Source of the DNA: Typhlomys cinereus
Lineage: Eukaryota > Chordata > Mammalia > Rodentia > Platacanthomyidae
Assembly: GCA_023101885.1 (NCBI GenBank)
Contig: JALPQD010000076.1
Location: 3,564,897 to 3,628,896 of the forward strand
Length of the DNA stretch: 64,000 nucleotides
Reading direction: 5' to 3'
The position numbers and the translations under genes were made by a program. Below the pieces are notes generated by a model that saw only the letters and a program-made list of their open reading frames with translations, was not told where the DNA came from and did no database searches. Shown here piece by piece: positions 32,880-44,671 of the stretch (its first letter is position 1; the number at the start of each line of letters is the position of its first letter).

Positions 32880-35800
32880 TTAGGGAGTGCATACGGTGCT
32901 TAATTTTCTGTGTCTGGGATACTTCACTCAATGTAATTGTTTCTACTTCCACCATTGCCATCCATCCATCCATCTAATTGCCATCCCGGCAAATTCCAGT
33001 AATTCATCATTTTTGATGGCTGAGTAGTACTCCATTGTATAGATGTACCACTGTTTCCTTATCCACTCATCAACTGTTGGACATTTGGGCTGATTCCATG
33101 ACTTTGCTATTGTAAACAGTACTGTTATGAACATGGTCGTGCTTGCGTTATCGAGGTGAATTTTTGCTATATGGGGGGTTATTCCCAAAAGTGGAATAGC
33201 AGGGTCATATGGCATTTCAATCTTTAACTTCTTTAAGAATCGCCAGACAGCTCGCCAGAGTGGTTGTATGAGCCTGCACTCCCACCAGCAATGTAGGAGA
33301 GTTCCCCTCTCTCCACATCCTCTCCAGCACTTGGTGTTGTTTGTATTGTGGATTTTTGCCATTCTGACCGGGGTGAGATGATATCTCAGGGAAGTTTTGA
33401 TTTGCATTTCCCTGATGGCTAAGGATGTGGAGCATTTTTTAAGATATTTGTTAGACATTTTAAGTTCCAAGGCCCATTTTTTAATTGGTCCATTTGTTTC
33501 CTTGGTGTTTAGTTTTCTAAGTTCTTTCTGCACTCTGGACAGTAGAGCTCTATCAGATATGTGGTTTGTGAAGATTTTCTCCCATTCTGTGGGTTGCCTT
33601 TTTGCTCGAGTTACAATCTCTTTATCTGAACAGAAGCTTTTTAATTTCACAAGATCCCATCTGCTGAGTGTTGGTTGTAGTGACTGTGCTATTGGATGTC
33701 CATTTAGGAACTGTTGACCTAGCCCCATCAGCTCGAGGGAGTTCCCTACCCATTCAACTATGGTTTTTATAGTCTCTGGCCTTATTTCGAGGTCCTTGAT
33801 CCATTTGGAATTAATTCTTGTACATGGTGACAAGTACGGGTCCAGTTTTAATCTTCTGCATGTGGAGATCCAGTTTTGCCAGCACCATTTGTGAAGATGC
33901 TGTTCTTTTTCCGTTGGATTTTTTGGGCCTCTTCATCAAAGATCAAATGGCTGTAGTTGTGTGGGCTTATATCTGGGTCTTCAACCTTATCCATTGATCT
34001 GTGTGTCTATTTTGGAGCCAATAGCAGGCTGTTTTTACAACTATGGATTTGTAGTATAGACTAAGGTTTGGTATGGTGATACCTCCAGCCGTGTTTTTGT
34101 TACTCAGGATTGTTTTTGCTATCCTGGGTCTTTTGTGCCTCCATATGAATTTTGAGATTGTTTGGTCAACTTCTTTAAAGAATTGCTTTGGAATTTTAAT
34201 TGGTATAGCATTGAATCTGTATATTGCCTTTGGTAGGATGGTCATTTTTATGATGTTGATTCTGCCAATCCAGGAACATGGGAGGTCTTTCCACTTTCTG
34301 GTGTCTTCTGCAATTTCATTCTTTACAGTTTTAAAGTTTTCATTATAAAGGTCTCTTACTCCTTGGTTAGGTTTATACCAAAGTATTTCATTTTTTTAGG
34401 GGCTATAGTAAATGGGATTGTTTCTCTCAGGGTTTTTTCACTTCTTTCATTCTGGGCATATAGGAAGGCCACTGATTTTTGCACATTTATTTTGTATCCT
34501 GCCACCCTGCTGAACTTCTCAGTTAGTTCCAGGATCTTCCTGGTGGAGTTTTTGGGATCATTCAGGTATAAGATCATGTCATCTACAAATAAAGATAGCT
34601 TAACTTCTTTCTTTCTGATTTGAATCTCTTTCATGTCCCTTTCTTGTGTTATGGCTTCAGCTAAGACTTCAAGTATAGTGTTGAGTAGACACTTGTCTAG
34701 TTCCCTATCGAAGTGGGAATGCTTCAAGTTATTCTCCATTGAGTAGAATCCTTGCTGTTGGCTTGTTGTATACAGCTTTTATTATATTGATAAAGGTTCC
34801 TTCCATTCCAACCTTCTCTAGGGTTTTGATCATAAAGGGCTGTTGGATCTTGTCAAAAGCTTTTTCTGCATCTATCGAAGGCATCATGTGGTCTTGAACT
34901 TTGGACTGGTTTATATGGTGAATTACATTTATTGATTTGCATATGTTGAACCAATCTTGTGTGCCTGGGATAAAGACTACTTGATCCCCATGGATGATCT
35001 TTTTGATATGTTTTTGAATCCAATTTGCTAAGACTTTGTTGAGAATTTTTGCATCTGTGTTCATCAGAGAGATTGGCCTATAGTTTTCTTTTTAAAGTGT
35101 ATCTTTATTAGGTTTTGGTATTAAGATGATATTAGCATCATAGAAGGAATTTGGTAGTGTTTGTTCCTTTGCTATTTGATGGAACAGTTTAAAGAGTATT
35201 GGTGTTATTAACTCCTTAAATGCCTGGTAGAACTCTGTGCTGAATCCATCTGGACCAGGACATTTTTTGGTGGGAAGATTCGAGATTACTTCCTCAATTT
35301 CCTCATATGTTATAGGGCTATTTAAATAATTCACAACTTCCTGATCCAATTTAGGTAAGTTGTGTTTACTTAGGAATTCATCCATCTCTTTTGTGTTGTC
35401 AAATTTCACAGAGTATAAGTTTTTGAAATATGACGTTATAATTCTCTGGATTTCTTGGGTATCAATAGTGATAACTCAATGTTCATTTCTAATTTTGTTA
35501 ATTTGGGCTTTCTCTCTCTTGCTTTTGGTTAATTTAGCTAGGGGTGCATCAGCCTTATTGATTTTTTCAAAAAAACAGCTTTTTGACTGGTTGATTTTCT
35601 GTATTGTTTTCCTAATCTCGATTTTGGATATATCTCCCCTTATTTTGCTAATCTCTTCCCTTCTACTGTTTTTGGGATCAGATTGCTCTAATGTCTCTAA
35701 AGCTTTAAGCTGCATTGTTAAGCTATTTATTTCTGATGTTTCCATTTTTTGATGTAGGCATTTAGAGCTATGAACTTACCTCTTAGGACAGCTTTCATTG

Positions 35801-36667
35801 TGTCCCAGAGATTTTGATAAGTTGTATTTTCATTATCGTTCACTTTCAGGAAATCTTGAATTTCCTTTGTAATTTCTTCCTGAATCCAATTCTCATTCAG
35901 CATCATAGTGTTAAGTTTCCAGGAGTTAGTATATTTTCTGTTGCTTGTTGTGTTGTGGATGTCAAGCTTTAGGCCATGGGGTCTGATAAGGTACAGGCTA
36001 GAATTTTAATTTTCCTGTGTATGTGGAGATTCGTTTTGTGGCCCAATATGTGATCTATTCTGGAGAAAGTTCCATGTGCTGCTGAGAAAAATGTGTATTC
36101 TTTGGTGCGTGGATGAAAAGTTCGATAGAGATCTGTAAGATCCATTTCAGTAAGGGTTTGATTAAGCTCCAATGTGTCTCTGTTAAGTTTTTTGTCTGTT
36201 TATCTATCCCATGTTGAGAGGGCGGTGTTGAAATCCCCAAGAATTATTGTTTTGGGATTGATTTCTCGCTTTAGACATTGTAGGGTTTGTTTAATGAATG
36301 TGGGGGGGGGCGTATTGGGTACATATATATTCAGTATTGTGAAGTCTTCCTGGTCAATTGTACCTGTGACTAAGATGAAGTATCCATCTGTGTCTCTTAT
36401 GATTTTTTTTGGTTTGAAGTCCATTTTGTCCGATAGCATAATGGCTACCCCTGCCTGTTTTCTGGTTCCATTAGCTTGCAGAATTTTTGACCAGCCTTTT
36501 ATTTTTAGAGCGTGCCTATCTTTTGTGGTGAGATGGGTTTCCTGCAGGCAGCAGATTGATGGATTGTGATTTTTAATCCAAGTTTGTAATCTGTGTCTCT
36601 TGATCAGTGAGTTAAGTCCATTAACATTTAATGTTATAATGGAGAAACTATTTTTAATTCCGGACAT
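32880..36667 (-). pseudogene. L1-4 ORF2 remnant
   Basis: The ATG is at 36667, with the endonuclease start NVNGLNSLIKRHRLQTWIKN and CLQETHL. Conserved blocks are spread over several frames: endonuclease to 35969, linker 35745-35476, RT 35409-34356 ([20 protein letters not shown] where L1-5 has FADDM), and a C-terminal 296-aa stretch at 33833-32943 with the Cys-rich CWRGC...HCWWEC motif. The A-to-V change before the catalytic DD pair, plus many frameshifts, marks a dead copy. Confidence 0.9.
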
Positions 36668-36724
36668 TTATTATGTTTAGTGGCTTTTGTAAGTGGATCG
36701 TTTCACTTTTAGGTTTTGGTAGTA

Positions 36725-37773
36725 TTATACTTCTCTTCTGTTCTCCTGGATATGCCTGTTTTTTTCTTCACGCTTAAGTATCATTTCTAGCGTTTTTTGA
36801 AGGCCTGGTTTGGTAGACATGTATCCCTTCAAGTTATCTTTGTGGTGGAAAACTTTTCTTTCTCCCTCAATCATGACGGATAGTTTTGCCAGGTATATCA
36901 GCCTGGGTTGACATTTTTGCTCATTCAATACTTGAAGTATGTCTCTCCAAGCTCTTCTTGCTTTTACTGATTCCATTGAGAATTCATTTGTTATTTTAAT
37001 AGGTTTACCTTTAAAAGTGACTTGTTTTTTCTCCCTTGAAACTCTCAGCACCATTTCTTTATCTTGAATATGGAGGGTTTTAACTATTATTTGCCATGGC
37101 GAGTTTCTATTTTGGTCATATCTGTTTGGGGTGCGAAATGCTCTTGTATATGGATGGGCCTCTCTTTTTTTAGATGAGGGAAGTTTTCCTTGATGATGGT
37201 TTGAAAAATTTCCTCAGGGGTGGTATTTTGAGATTCTTGTTCTAGGTATTCCATGAACACGCATGTTCAGCTTCTTCAGGGTATCCCATAACTCTTGAGT
37301 ATTTCTCTCAAGTATCTTTTTTGCTTTAGCAACCTCTTCCATTCAGCTGGTTAATACTCCCACTTTGTCTGAAAGGTCTGAAATTCTATTTTCTGCTTTG
37401 TTAGTTCTGGTGATAAGACTCTCTGTGGAGTTCTGGGTTGAAGATAACTTGTCTTTTAGCTCAGTTTTAAACTCTGCTTGAGTCTGCTTTAACTGCTCTA
37501 TGCCACTTTTTGATTCTTGTACTGTTTTTCTCAACTCCTCCAAGTGTCTGTTGTGTTCCTCTTCAAAGTGATTGATGCGGTTATTTAATTCCTCTCGGAT
37601 TTCTTCTTTCATAGTATTGATCATGGTAATGATCATGTTTTGAAAGTCGTTATCCTGGGTATTTTCTGTGGGTTGTTCTGGTTGGAGTCTATCATTATGC
37701 GATTAATTCCTTCAGTGGGAGATTTGTTTTCTTGGGTGTTGTTTCTCATGGATTTGCACTTTGACTTGGGCAT
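36725..37773 (-). pseudogene. L1-4 ORF1 remnant
   Basis: Start MPKSKCKSMR... at 37773. Coiled-coil (37636-37343) and C-terminal (37054-36725) pieces remain. A short deletion near 37661 removes part of the N-terminal linker, and further frameshifts separate the RNA-recognition region. Not translatable as a whole. Confidence 0.85.
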
Positions 37774-38035
37774 TGTTGTTTTAACTCTTAAGACCTTCTT
37801 TCAATTTCTGTGCATTTTTTACTGAACTGAATTATTTGGCCTGAGGTTTGGGGTTGAGCAGGGGGAGCTTACCTAGGTCACTATGAGTCCCAGCTGGACT
37901 GCGTGTGTCCCAGGCAAGTGGGGAAAGGGAGGAGGTGGCAGTGGCGCTGGTGGTGGCGGTGGTGGGGTGCTATTTAAGCTGGGGAGCTGGGGCGTGGCCC
38001 AGGGCATCCTCCCCTAGCCCGGTGCAGCGCCCGCT
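37774..38035 (-). promoter_or_regulatory. L1-4 5' UTR/promoter remnant
   Basis: About 260 bp and G-rich as written, with GAGCTTACCTAGGTCACTATGAG and GGTGCTATTTAAGCTGGGG, the position of the TTTAAATAG-like box in L1-6. It holds roughly one monomer and fewer CpGs than L1-1, -5 and -6, consistent with age and CpG decay. Confidence 0.6.
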
Positions 38036-38055
38036 CCCAGTTGGTGAATTCTTTT
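38036..38055. repeat. TSD of L1-4, right copy
   Basis: Exact match to 32618-32637. The insertion point reads ATTCTTTT/C, a T-rich L1 endonuclease-like target. Confidence 0.95.
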
Positions 38056-38622
38056 CTCCTACATTATCATCTTCTGTCATTGCATGTACTGGTAAGTCCT
38101 AAACCTTATTATAACAGCTTTTTGTGCAGGCTATATCCTAATTTATACATAAGAATATTGAGGTATCTAGAAGTAAAATCATCCAGATAATGCCAAACCC
38201 TTTTAAATCTAGATGCTCTCAACTACAAGATGAGAATTAAAATTACCAGTCTTTGAAAGCATAAAAATATCTGAGATAAAATTTTTGAGCTAAGACATCA
38301 TGAGAGATTAATTTACCCTTTTTTCTTCATGTTCTTTTTTAACTGTGACCTTCTTTTATTTGAGCAGTTAAGAACAGGGAATAGGAGAAAAAATGAGTCA
38401 GTACCCAAAGGCTTAGTTCTGAAATCCAAGTTTGAAAAAGTCTTAGTCTATACCTTGCATGTTGATGTCTTTTTGTCCGTCAACGGTTCTGAGCTCTTTC
38501 TATTTTGGGGCTCTCTACATCACGAGTCCTGGCGGGAAATAGGCTCTAGCCTCCTCCTCCACACATGTGTGGGTAGTGGATGTTCCATCCTTCTGCTACC
38601 TGGCAGCCAGCATTTGGACATT
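38056..38622. other. Unassigned sequence
   Basis: No family recognised. A 106-codon plus frame (38329-38649) runs into a MaLR fragment and is probably chance. Confidence 0.4.
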
Positions 38623-38624
38623 AT

Positions 38625-38960
38625 CTTAGTTTCTTTTCTGTTGTTATAATAAAATACACCAACCAGAGCATCTTTGGGAGGAGTTACATTGATTTATAGG
38701 TCCAGAAGGATTGAGTTCATCATGGCAGGAAGGCATGGCAGCAGGAGCAGGGGGCTGGTTCTTCATATTTTATTTGGCAGTCAGGGAGCTGAAAAAAAAA
38801 AGACTGTGTGGAACTTCCAGGCTTATATCTGGTGACCCACTTCCTCCAGCATGGCTCCACCTCCTAAAGGTTCTGTAACCTTCTCTAACAGCACCACCAG
38901 TTGGGAAGCAAGTGTCAGACAAATGAACCCATGAGGGATGCTTTACATTTAAATCACAGT
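38625..38960 (-). repeat. MaLR-like LTR, antisense
   Basis: TTAGTTTCTTTTCTGTTGTT, ATAATAAAATACACCAACCAG, GAGTTCATCATGGCAGGAAG, GACCCACTTCCTCCAGCATG, GGTTCTGTAACCTTCTC and TTAAATCACAGTGG are in antisense order for a rodent MaLR LTR. Confidence 0.65.
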
Positions 38961-39262
38961 GGTCATGTACCTGGGCATGGTTTCTACTAATCACCCTATA
39001 TGAAGGGAATGACCCAGAGCTGCAGGGACAGTTAGCCACAATCACCACTGCAAGTGACGGTGAGGTCCCGATTGTCCAGTGTCTGGTTTCTGCTGCCCAG
39101 CCTCATTGGCTCTCACCTGATTTCTCAGTTTAGTTTTCCAGATTTTCCACAGATACCATGAGACATTCCTTATTTTTAAGTCAGTCAGACAGAGTTGTCC
39201 ACAATGAAATTTTTAAAACCATTAGTGAAGAACACATGTTTTACAATAGAGAAATTATGTGT
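38961..39262. other. Unassigned sequence
   Basis: About 300 bp between LTR fragments; nothing recognised. Confidence 0.4.
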
Positions 39263-39263
39263 A

Positions 39264-39455
39264 TAAGCTTTTTATTCCTATTACCAAATACCTGAGAAAA
39301 AAGATTTTTTGGCTCAGGGATTAAGTATTTTGGTCCAACCCTTTTCTTTTAGGTCTCAGACAGGGTGCTGGATGGCAATGTCACGGAGCACATGGTAGAG
39401 GAGACTCTGATGACCTTTGGGCTGGGAAGCAAGGGGAAGAAGGAGTTAGAGCTTA
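39264..39455 (-). repeat. Older MaLR-like fragment, antisense
   Basis: TATTACCAAATACCTGAG, TTGGCTCAGGGATTAAG and GGGTGCTGGATGGCAATGTC resemble the 3' half of an older MaLR LTR. It joins directly to a truncated family-A LTR on its right. Confidence 0.5.
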
Positions 39456-39799
39456 TGACAGTCTGGTTACAGTTCTCAGTCCAGCTTGATGGGAGAGCAT
39501 CTACCAATACCAGGGCCAAGGAAACTGGCTATACCATCTCTATATAACAGCTGAGAGATGGACAATCCTTACTTGCCAGACCATGTCTGGTCAAGTGAAC
39601 AGAAGGATGCTGACTTTCTCAACCAGCTCTTCGTGATTTATTCCAGGGCCTAATCCCACCCACCATAGGCTGGGCCTTCCCCATCAGCTAGACAATTTCC
39701 TTCAGGTTCACTCTGGGCTCACCTCAACTACTAATTCTCTACAAATGTGTGTGCCCAGAACTCAAACCCCAAACAGTCAACCTGTGCCCAACTATGACA
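39456..39799 (-). repeat. MaLR LTR (family A), truncated, antisense
   Basis: From AGTCTGGTTACAGTTCTCAG to CCCAACTATGACA (complement of TGTCATAGTT). It has the shared blocks CAGCTTGATGGGAGAGC, GGACAATCCTTACTTGCC and CCCCATCAGCTAGACA. The last ~60 bp of the LTR 3' end are missing at the left edge. Confidence 0.8.
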
Positions 39800-40200
39800 C
39801 CACCCATACACTTGCCTCCAAAGACTGGCATACACAGACACAATCCTACACAGCCTGAAACATACCTGCATATATAGACATTCATCTGTACATCTGTGGA
39901 TGTACACACATGTAACAGACAAGTCTCTTTTAAGCCATCTCTGGATCTACTACTTCAGAATCAACTGTGGGCACATGTGTACCTGGGCTGATTCTGGAAT
40001 TGAAAGTATGGAACATGTTTTAGGAGTGGGAATGGGGAGTGATTGGAAATAGAAAACTTGAAAGTGTACTCCAGGCCTCTGGGAAAGGTCTCCTTCTTTC
40101 TCCTCCTTGTCCTTATACTCCTTCTCCTCCAGTGCTTCCTCCTTCTTCTACTCCTCTTCTTCTTCCTTTGAAAGCTGGGTTTTTTTTTCTGTGCTGAAGT
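39800..40200. other. Unassigned sequence with CTT/CTCC-rich tract
   Basis: Pyrimidine-rich repeats at about 40088-40170. The minus-strand frame rich in Lys/Arg here is the translation of this tract, not a gene. Confidence 0.5.
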
Positions 40201-40202
40201 AG

Positions 40203-40625
40203 AGTTGCAGTTCACCTGCATGGTTGCTGATAAGGCACCATCAAATGGCTTTAAGGGAACAAGGGATTTATTTTCTCTTATGATTCCTGATTACAGTTCT
40301 CAGTCCAGCTTGATGGGAGAAAATGCACCAACACCAGGCCCAGGGAATGGGCCACACCATCACCACATAATGGTGAGAGATGGACAATCCTTACTTGCCA
40401 GACCAGTATGTTTGGCCAAGTATACAGAAGGATGCCAACTCTCTTAATCAGCTCTCTGTGTTTTATTCTAGGGCTTAATTCCACCCACCATAGGCTGGAC
40501 CTTCCCCATCAGCTAGACAGGTTTGCTCTGGGCTTAACCCAACCACTAATCCTCAACTATTTGAGCCCAGAGCTCAAATCCTCAACTATCAAGTTGACAC
40601 CCATGGAAACAGGAGTCAGTCACAG
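40203..40625 (-). repeat. MaLR solo LTR (family A), antisense
   Basis: AGTTGCAGTTCACCTGCATG, GTTGCTGATAAGGCACC, CTTTAAGGGAACAAGGG, CAGTCCAGCTTGATGGG, CTTACTTGCCAGACCAG, CCCCATCAGCTAGACAGG and CTATCAAGTTGACACCC match the provirus LTR in reverse. The right end is uncertain because the terminal TATGACA is not preserved. Confidence 0.8.
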
Positions 40626-40699
40626 CTCAGAGTACATGCAATTAGATTAATGTCCTCTTTGAAAGAGACTTAGAGGATCTGGTAATTCAGGAGACATTC

Positions 40700-40820
40700 T
40701 CATCATAAGTGAACTAGTGAAACTAGTGGGTAAGGTGCCTGCTGTGAAGCCTGGAGACCTAAGTTTGATCCCTGGAAGACCACGTGCTTCTCTCTCTCTT
40801 TCTAAAATAAATGATCTTTT
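40700..40820 (+). repeat. B2-like SINE remnant with (CT)n tail
   Basis: GGGTAAGGTGCCTGCTGTG, CCTAAGTTTGATCCCTGG and CACGTGCTTCTCTCTCTC, followed by AAAATAAATGATC, resemble the second B2-like group at 28983. Truncated and diverged. Confidence 0.6.
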
Positions 40821-42453
40821 TAATGTTCTAGAGAGGCTTGTCCAAGATCCTTCTTATACGTATGGTTTGATCCACCACAAAGAGTTGGGCCAGTCTTCTC
40901 TGATGTGCCAGGAGTGGCATCTTCTTGCTGCCAGAAGCCACGGCCTTGGGCTTGGAGCATTGGAAACTCAAACCATGATTCTACACTGAACCTTTCATAA
41001 ATGACCATGATTAGATTTTGCCTTTATGAGCCTCAGTTTCTCCTCATGGGCACAAGATCCCTTACCCATCAGCTGTTGTTCATGGGGCTGCTCTGAAGAT
41101 GAACTGAAAAATCTGTACAGGAATGTTCACCCACACTATCTCTTCCGTGGAGATACAACTTGAAACTTATTTATTGATTTGTTTATTTAGATAATTAAAT
41201 GAATTTGTTTTAATAGAGGATACATTTCTTTTAAAATTAATAATTAATTGCTGATTTTAATAATACTTTAATTTTTATTTGCTGTAATATTTTCATCTGT
41301 GATGAGTTTTAAAATAATCAATGAAATGATTTTTAAAAAATCAGTGAGAAAGAGTGTTAGCATGCTCTCAGGTGTTTTTGGCACTCTTCGGCTGGGTCAA
41401 CATGATGTCAGAAGTCAGACATGGAGAATGAAGTGGATCGTTTAGATACTAGCTTTGTGGTGGTAGCAGCCAACGGTCTATATGGTTAAGTCTGGTGTTT
41501 CCATCGTTATGTTTCGTGGGTGTCTATGTCCGCGTGGTTTTGTATTGCGTTGTGCTTCATCATGTGTGGATGCTGCCTCACACGTGACCCGTGTCTTTTG
41601 CTTCCAGGATGTGCTCAGACCTCAACATCAGCATTAGAAAATCCTTGCTCCCCGGCACCAGGGGTCCAGGTCCTGGTTACTGTTTCTCATTTCTTCTTCT
41701 GCCGCCACATCCCTTTCTGGTCTTGTGCCTCCCCCCATGCGGCTCAAATCAGTGGGGCTGAAGTGATTAGTTCACAGACCCCGGAGCTGAATTCCTGCTT
41801 TGGCAGCACCTGTTACCCCTTTAGTTCTTGTTCCTCTCAAGTCAGATCTTGCCCTTTCACTCATCTGCCATCTGGCTGCCACTCTGCATTCCATCTCCTC
41901 TCCAGGGGGATGGTCAGGGGCAAACTAGAGGGGAGGTTCCCTCGGTTGACAGACCAACTTCTAGAAACTGGGGTGAGGAGGCAGTAGAAGAGACAAGGGC
42001 TGAAAACCAGGAGCAGCTTGCCATGCCATCCACCGCCAGATGCCACTCACCTTGCCTGCCACCCAGGGAAAGGGTTCCATCAGATTTATCGCATGCACTT
42101 GGAATTCTGATAGCCATTGCCGAGTACCACTAAAACCCTCAGACAGCTGGCATAAAAATGGTAAAATACGCATGAAGAGATGTCCTGTTTTAATCATTTG
42201 GAAGCATGCTGTTTCTTAGCTGTTGGCCTTGTGTCGAGTCTATCTCTGACATCTGTTTCCAGAACTCTTCATCACGCAAAATGGAAACTGTGCCTGTGAA
42301 ACAATTTTCTGTGGCCCCTCCCCTTGACAATGTCAGCCTTCTTCTAGTAAGTAGCAGATCTTGTGCTTTTCTCTCTCTCATTTTTTTTCTTGACGGATGT
42401 CTGTGGTGTATGAATGTGTACATGTTCACATGTGTACTCAGGTGCTTGTGCTT
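40821..42453. other. Unassigned 1.6-kb stretch
   Basis: AT-rich at about 41165-41340. The longest frame (41520-41987 plus, 155 codons) is Cys/Ser/Pro-rich with no family I recognise. Opposite-strand frames overlap it, so I do not call a gene. It is among the more gene-like stretches because it is GC-moderate and repeat-free. Confidence 0.4.
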
Positions 42454-42859
42454 TGTCACAGTTAAGCACAGGTGTCAACCTTGACTGTTGAAGGTTTGAA
42501 CTCTGGGCACAGTTGTAGAGAGTTGATGGTTGAGTTAAGCCCAGAGCAAACCTGAAGGAGATTGTCTAGCTGATGGGAAAGACCCAGCCTATGGTGGGTG
42601 GGATTAGGCCCTGGATAAATCACAGAGAGCTTGTTGAGAGAGTGGGCATTCTTCTGTTCACCTGGCCAGACATACTGTCCACCTCTCAGCTGTTATGCAG
42701 TGATGGTGTGGCCAGTTCCCTTGGACTTGGTGTTGTTGCATGCTCTCCCATCAAGCTGGACTGAGAAATGTAACTGGACTGTCGTAACAAAGTAAATTCC
42801 TTGTTCCCTTAAGCTGTGTTCTGGTCATTTATCAGCAACCATGCACACGGACTGCAACA
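42454..42859 (+). repeat. 5' LTR of MaLR provirus
   Basis: 406 bp from TGTCACAGTTAAGCAC to GACTGCAACA, with TG...CA ends. It is near-identical in layout to the 3' LTR but lacks the CTGGTCTGGCAAGTAAGG segment (present at 44238-44257), leaving CATACTGTCCACCTCTC. The LTRs differ at several further sites, so integration was not recent. Confidence 0.9.
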
Positions 42860-44016
42860 GAATTTGGTACCAGGAGTGGGGTGTTGCTGATAAATCTATG
42901 TGAATTTTGTGGCTTTTGAACGGTTCTGCTGGACAAAGTTGGAAATGCTTGAGAATTTTCACTTTATGGATTTACAAATACCGTTCTTCAGAGTTTAGTG
43001 GGCCAATTACTGAGAGAGGTTGGGCCCAATTTGTGATGAGGGGAACAAGGACTTTGGTAAAGCTGAATTTAAAGACGATGGACTGGTTTGCTTGACAGAG
43101 AAGAGCTGTGTTGGCAGCCTTAAAGGTTTGAATGTGCAAAGGGCAGGGAGCAGAATACCTGCTGCTGTTGGAGAAATGAATATCAGTGAAGGAAAACCTA
43201 GTGACTTGCACTGGGACGGTGGAAAACATGAAAACCACCATATGGTGATTTCATGGTTTGAAAACCCAGATTCCTTCAGGGGCCGAAAGCCCAAGTTAAA
43301 GCCGTTTCATGCTCTTTGGATGTTTGGCTGCCTAGAAAAGAGGCTTTTCAGCGTCAGCTTGTTAAAGTTGGTACAGCTGTAGCTCCAGTGGACTAACCTA
43401 TGTTTCATCCTTGCTTTGGAATCAGGCAGCGTCTCTCAGGTAATATGGGTTTAGGTGTACTATCGAGGGGTTCGTGGAGAGCAGCAAAAGCTTGGCACCA
43501 AGTGGCAGGCATAGAGTTCCTGCAAGAGATGGTGAAGCTTAAAGCTGCAGAGGAGAACCCAGAGTTGTGTTTGAGATTCCAGAACTGTGGGACTGCTGCT
43601 GAAGATGACTGCGAGTGGAGATTCAGCTTGGTTCAAAGAACTCTGCTTTTACAACTTTGAGCTGCAAACAGGGATTGGGAATTTCTGAAATCTTTGAGCT
43701 ACTGTGATTACATGATGAGCAACAGAAGATGGACATTGAAGTATAGGATGCGGTAATTTGATGGACTTTGATCTTAATTTAAATGTTTCTTGTTGTATCA
43801 AGATCCTTCTGTTTTAATGTTTTATTTGTTTTAAAGTATTTAACTTATTCTGATAAAACTTTGAACTTTTAAAATGTTGGAACTGAAGTTTTAATGAGAA
43901 CATTTTAATTTGTCTATGAAATAAATGTATTTATATTTTTTAACATCTGTGGGGACAAGGAAAGGTTACAGTTTAAAAGTGCTATTGTTTTTGTGTCAAG
44001 TTGACAAGGGGTGGAG
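42860..44016 (+). other. MaLR internal region, non-coding
   Basis: It begins with the primer-binding site and ends with the purine tract. The longest frame is 43020-43382 (120 codons), which shows no gag, protease, RT or integrase features. Interiors of non-autonomous MaLRs are typically like this. Confidence 0.8.
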
Positions 44017-44439
44017 TGTCATAGTTAAGCACAGGTGTCAACTTGACTGTTGAGGGTTTGAGCTCTGGGCACAGTTGTAGAGAGTTGATGGTTGAGTTAA
44101 GCCCAGAGCAAACCTGAAGGAGATTGTCTACTGATGGAGTAGGATCAGCCCATGGTGGATGGTATTAAGTCCTGGATAAATCACAGAGAGCTGGTTGAGA
44201 GAGTAGACATCCTTCTGTATACTTGGCCAGACATGCTGGTCTGGCAAGTAAGGATTGTCCACCTCTCAGCTGTTATGCAGTGATGGTGTGGCCAGTTCCC
44301 TTGGCCTTGGTATTGGTGCGTGCTCTCCCATCAAGCTGGACTGAGAACTGTAACTGGACTGTCATAAGAAAGTAAACTCCTTGTTCCCTTAAGATGTGTT
44401 CTGGTCATTTATCAGCAACTATGCACGCAGACTGCAACA
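44017..44439 (+). repeat. 3' LTR of MaLR provirus
   Basis: 423 bp from TGTCATAGTTAAGCAC to GACTGCAACA. It is the best reference for family A here. Other copies are at 12434, 24462, 39456, 40203, 44672 and 61539. Confidence 0.9.
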
Positions 44440-44587
44440 TGCTTGTACAAGCACCTGTAGAGGTCAGAGGTCAATGTCAAATGTCTTGCTCAATTATTTT
44501 CCACTATCTTTTTTGAGACACAGACATTCGATTCAAAATATCTGGGAAGTTGTCAAGTCTTTATAGGAGAATCAATTGTCAGAGTTT

Positions 44588-44671
44588 GGATATAATTGTT
44601 CCCCACAGGCTCATGTGTTCAAATTCTTAGCTGAGGTTTATGTTTGGGAAGGTTGTAACACCTTTAGGAAG
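44588..44671 (+). repeat. MST/MLT1-like LTR fragment
   Basis: GGATATAATTGTTCCCCACAG, GCTCATGTGTTCAAATTC and GGTTGTAACACCTTTAGGAAG follow the sense 5' part of MST/MLT1 LTRs. It is cut by the family-A LTR that starts at 44672. Confidence 0.55.

Larger units (their letters stand above)
32638..38035 (-). mobile_element. L1-4: near full-length LINE-1 with gapped 3' UTR
   Basis: About 5.4 kb within a perfect 20-bp TSD. Order on the minus strand: GC-rich 5' UTR (38035-37774), ORF1 remnant, ORF2 remnant, then a shortened 3' UTR. Against L1-3 and L1-5, about 0.8 kb of 3' UTR is missing at about 32787-32792. An (ATCC)n expansion sits at about 32950-32976 near the ORF2 end. Several ORF breaks suggest it is older than L1-5 and L1-6. 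Confidence 0.93.
42454..44439 (+). mobile_element. Complete ERVL-MaLR provirus
   Basis: Two LTRs (42454-42859 and 44017-44439) enclose a 1157-bp interior, with the 5-bp target duplication TGCTT at 42449-42453 and 44440-44444. A primer-binding site TGGTACCAGGAGTGG at 42865-42879 matches the tRNA-Leu-type site of the ERVL/MaLR group. A purine-rich AAGGGGTGGAG at 44006-44016 abuts the 3' LTR. There is no gag/pol/env frame, so it was mobilised in trans, as is usual for MaLRs. Confidence 0.92.

Noticed and set aside
41520..41987. 155-codon Cys/Ser/Pro-rich plus frame
   Set aside because: I considered it as a possible exon because the region is GC-moderate and repeat-free. It shows no family resemblance, and several opposite-strand frames overlap it. 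A conservation or RNA-seq check would be needed to revive it.
43020..43382. 120-codon frame inside the MaLR interior as a possible retroviral gene
   Set aside because: It has no gag zinc knuckle, protease, RT or integrase motif. MaLR interiors are normally non-coding and the frame does not span the interior.
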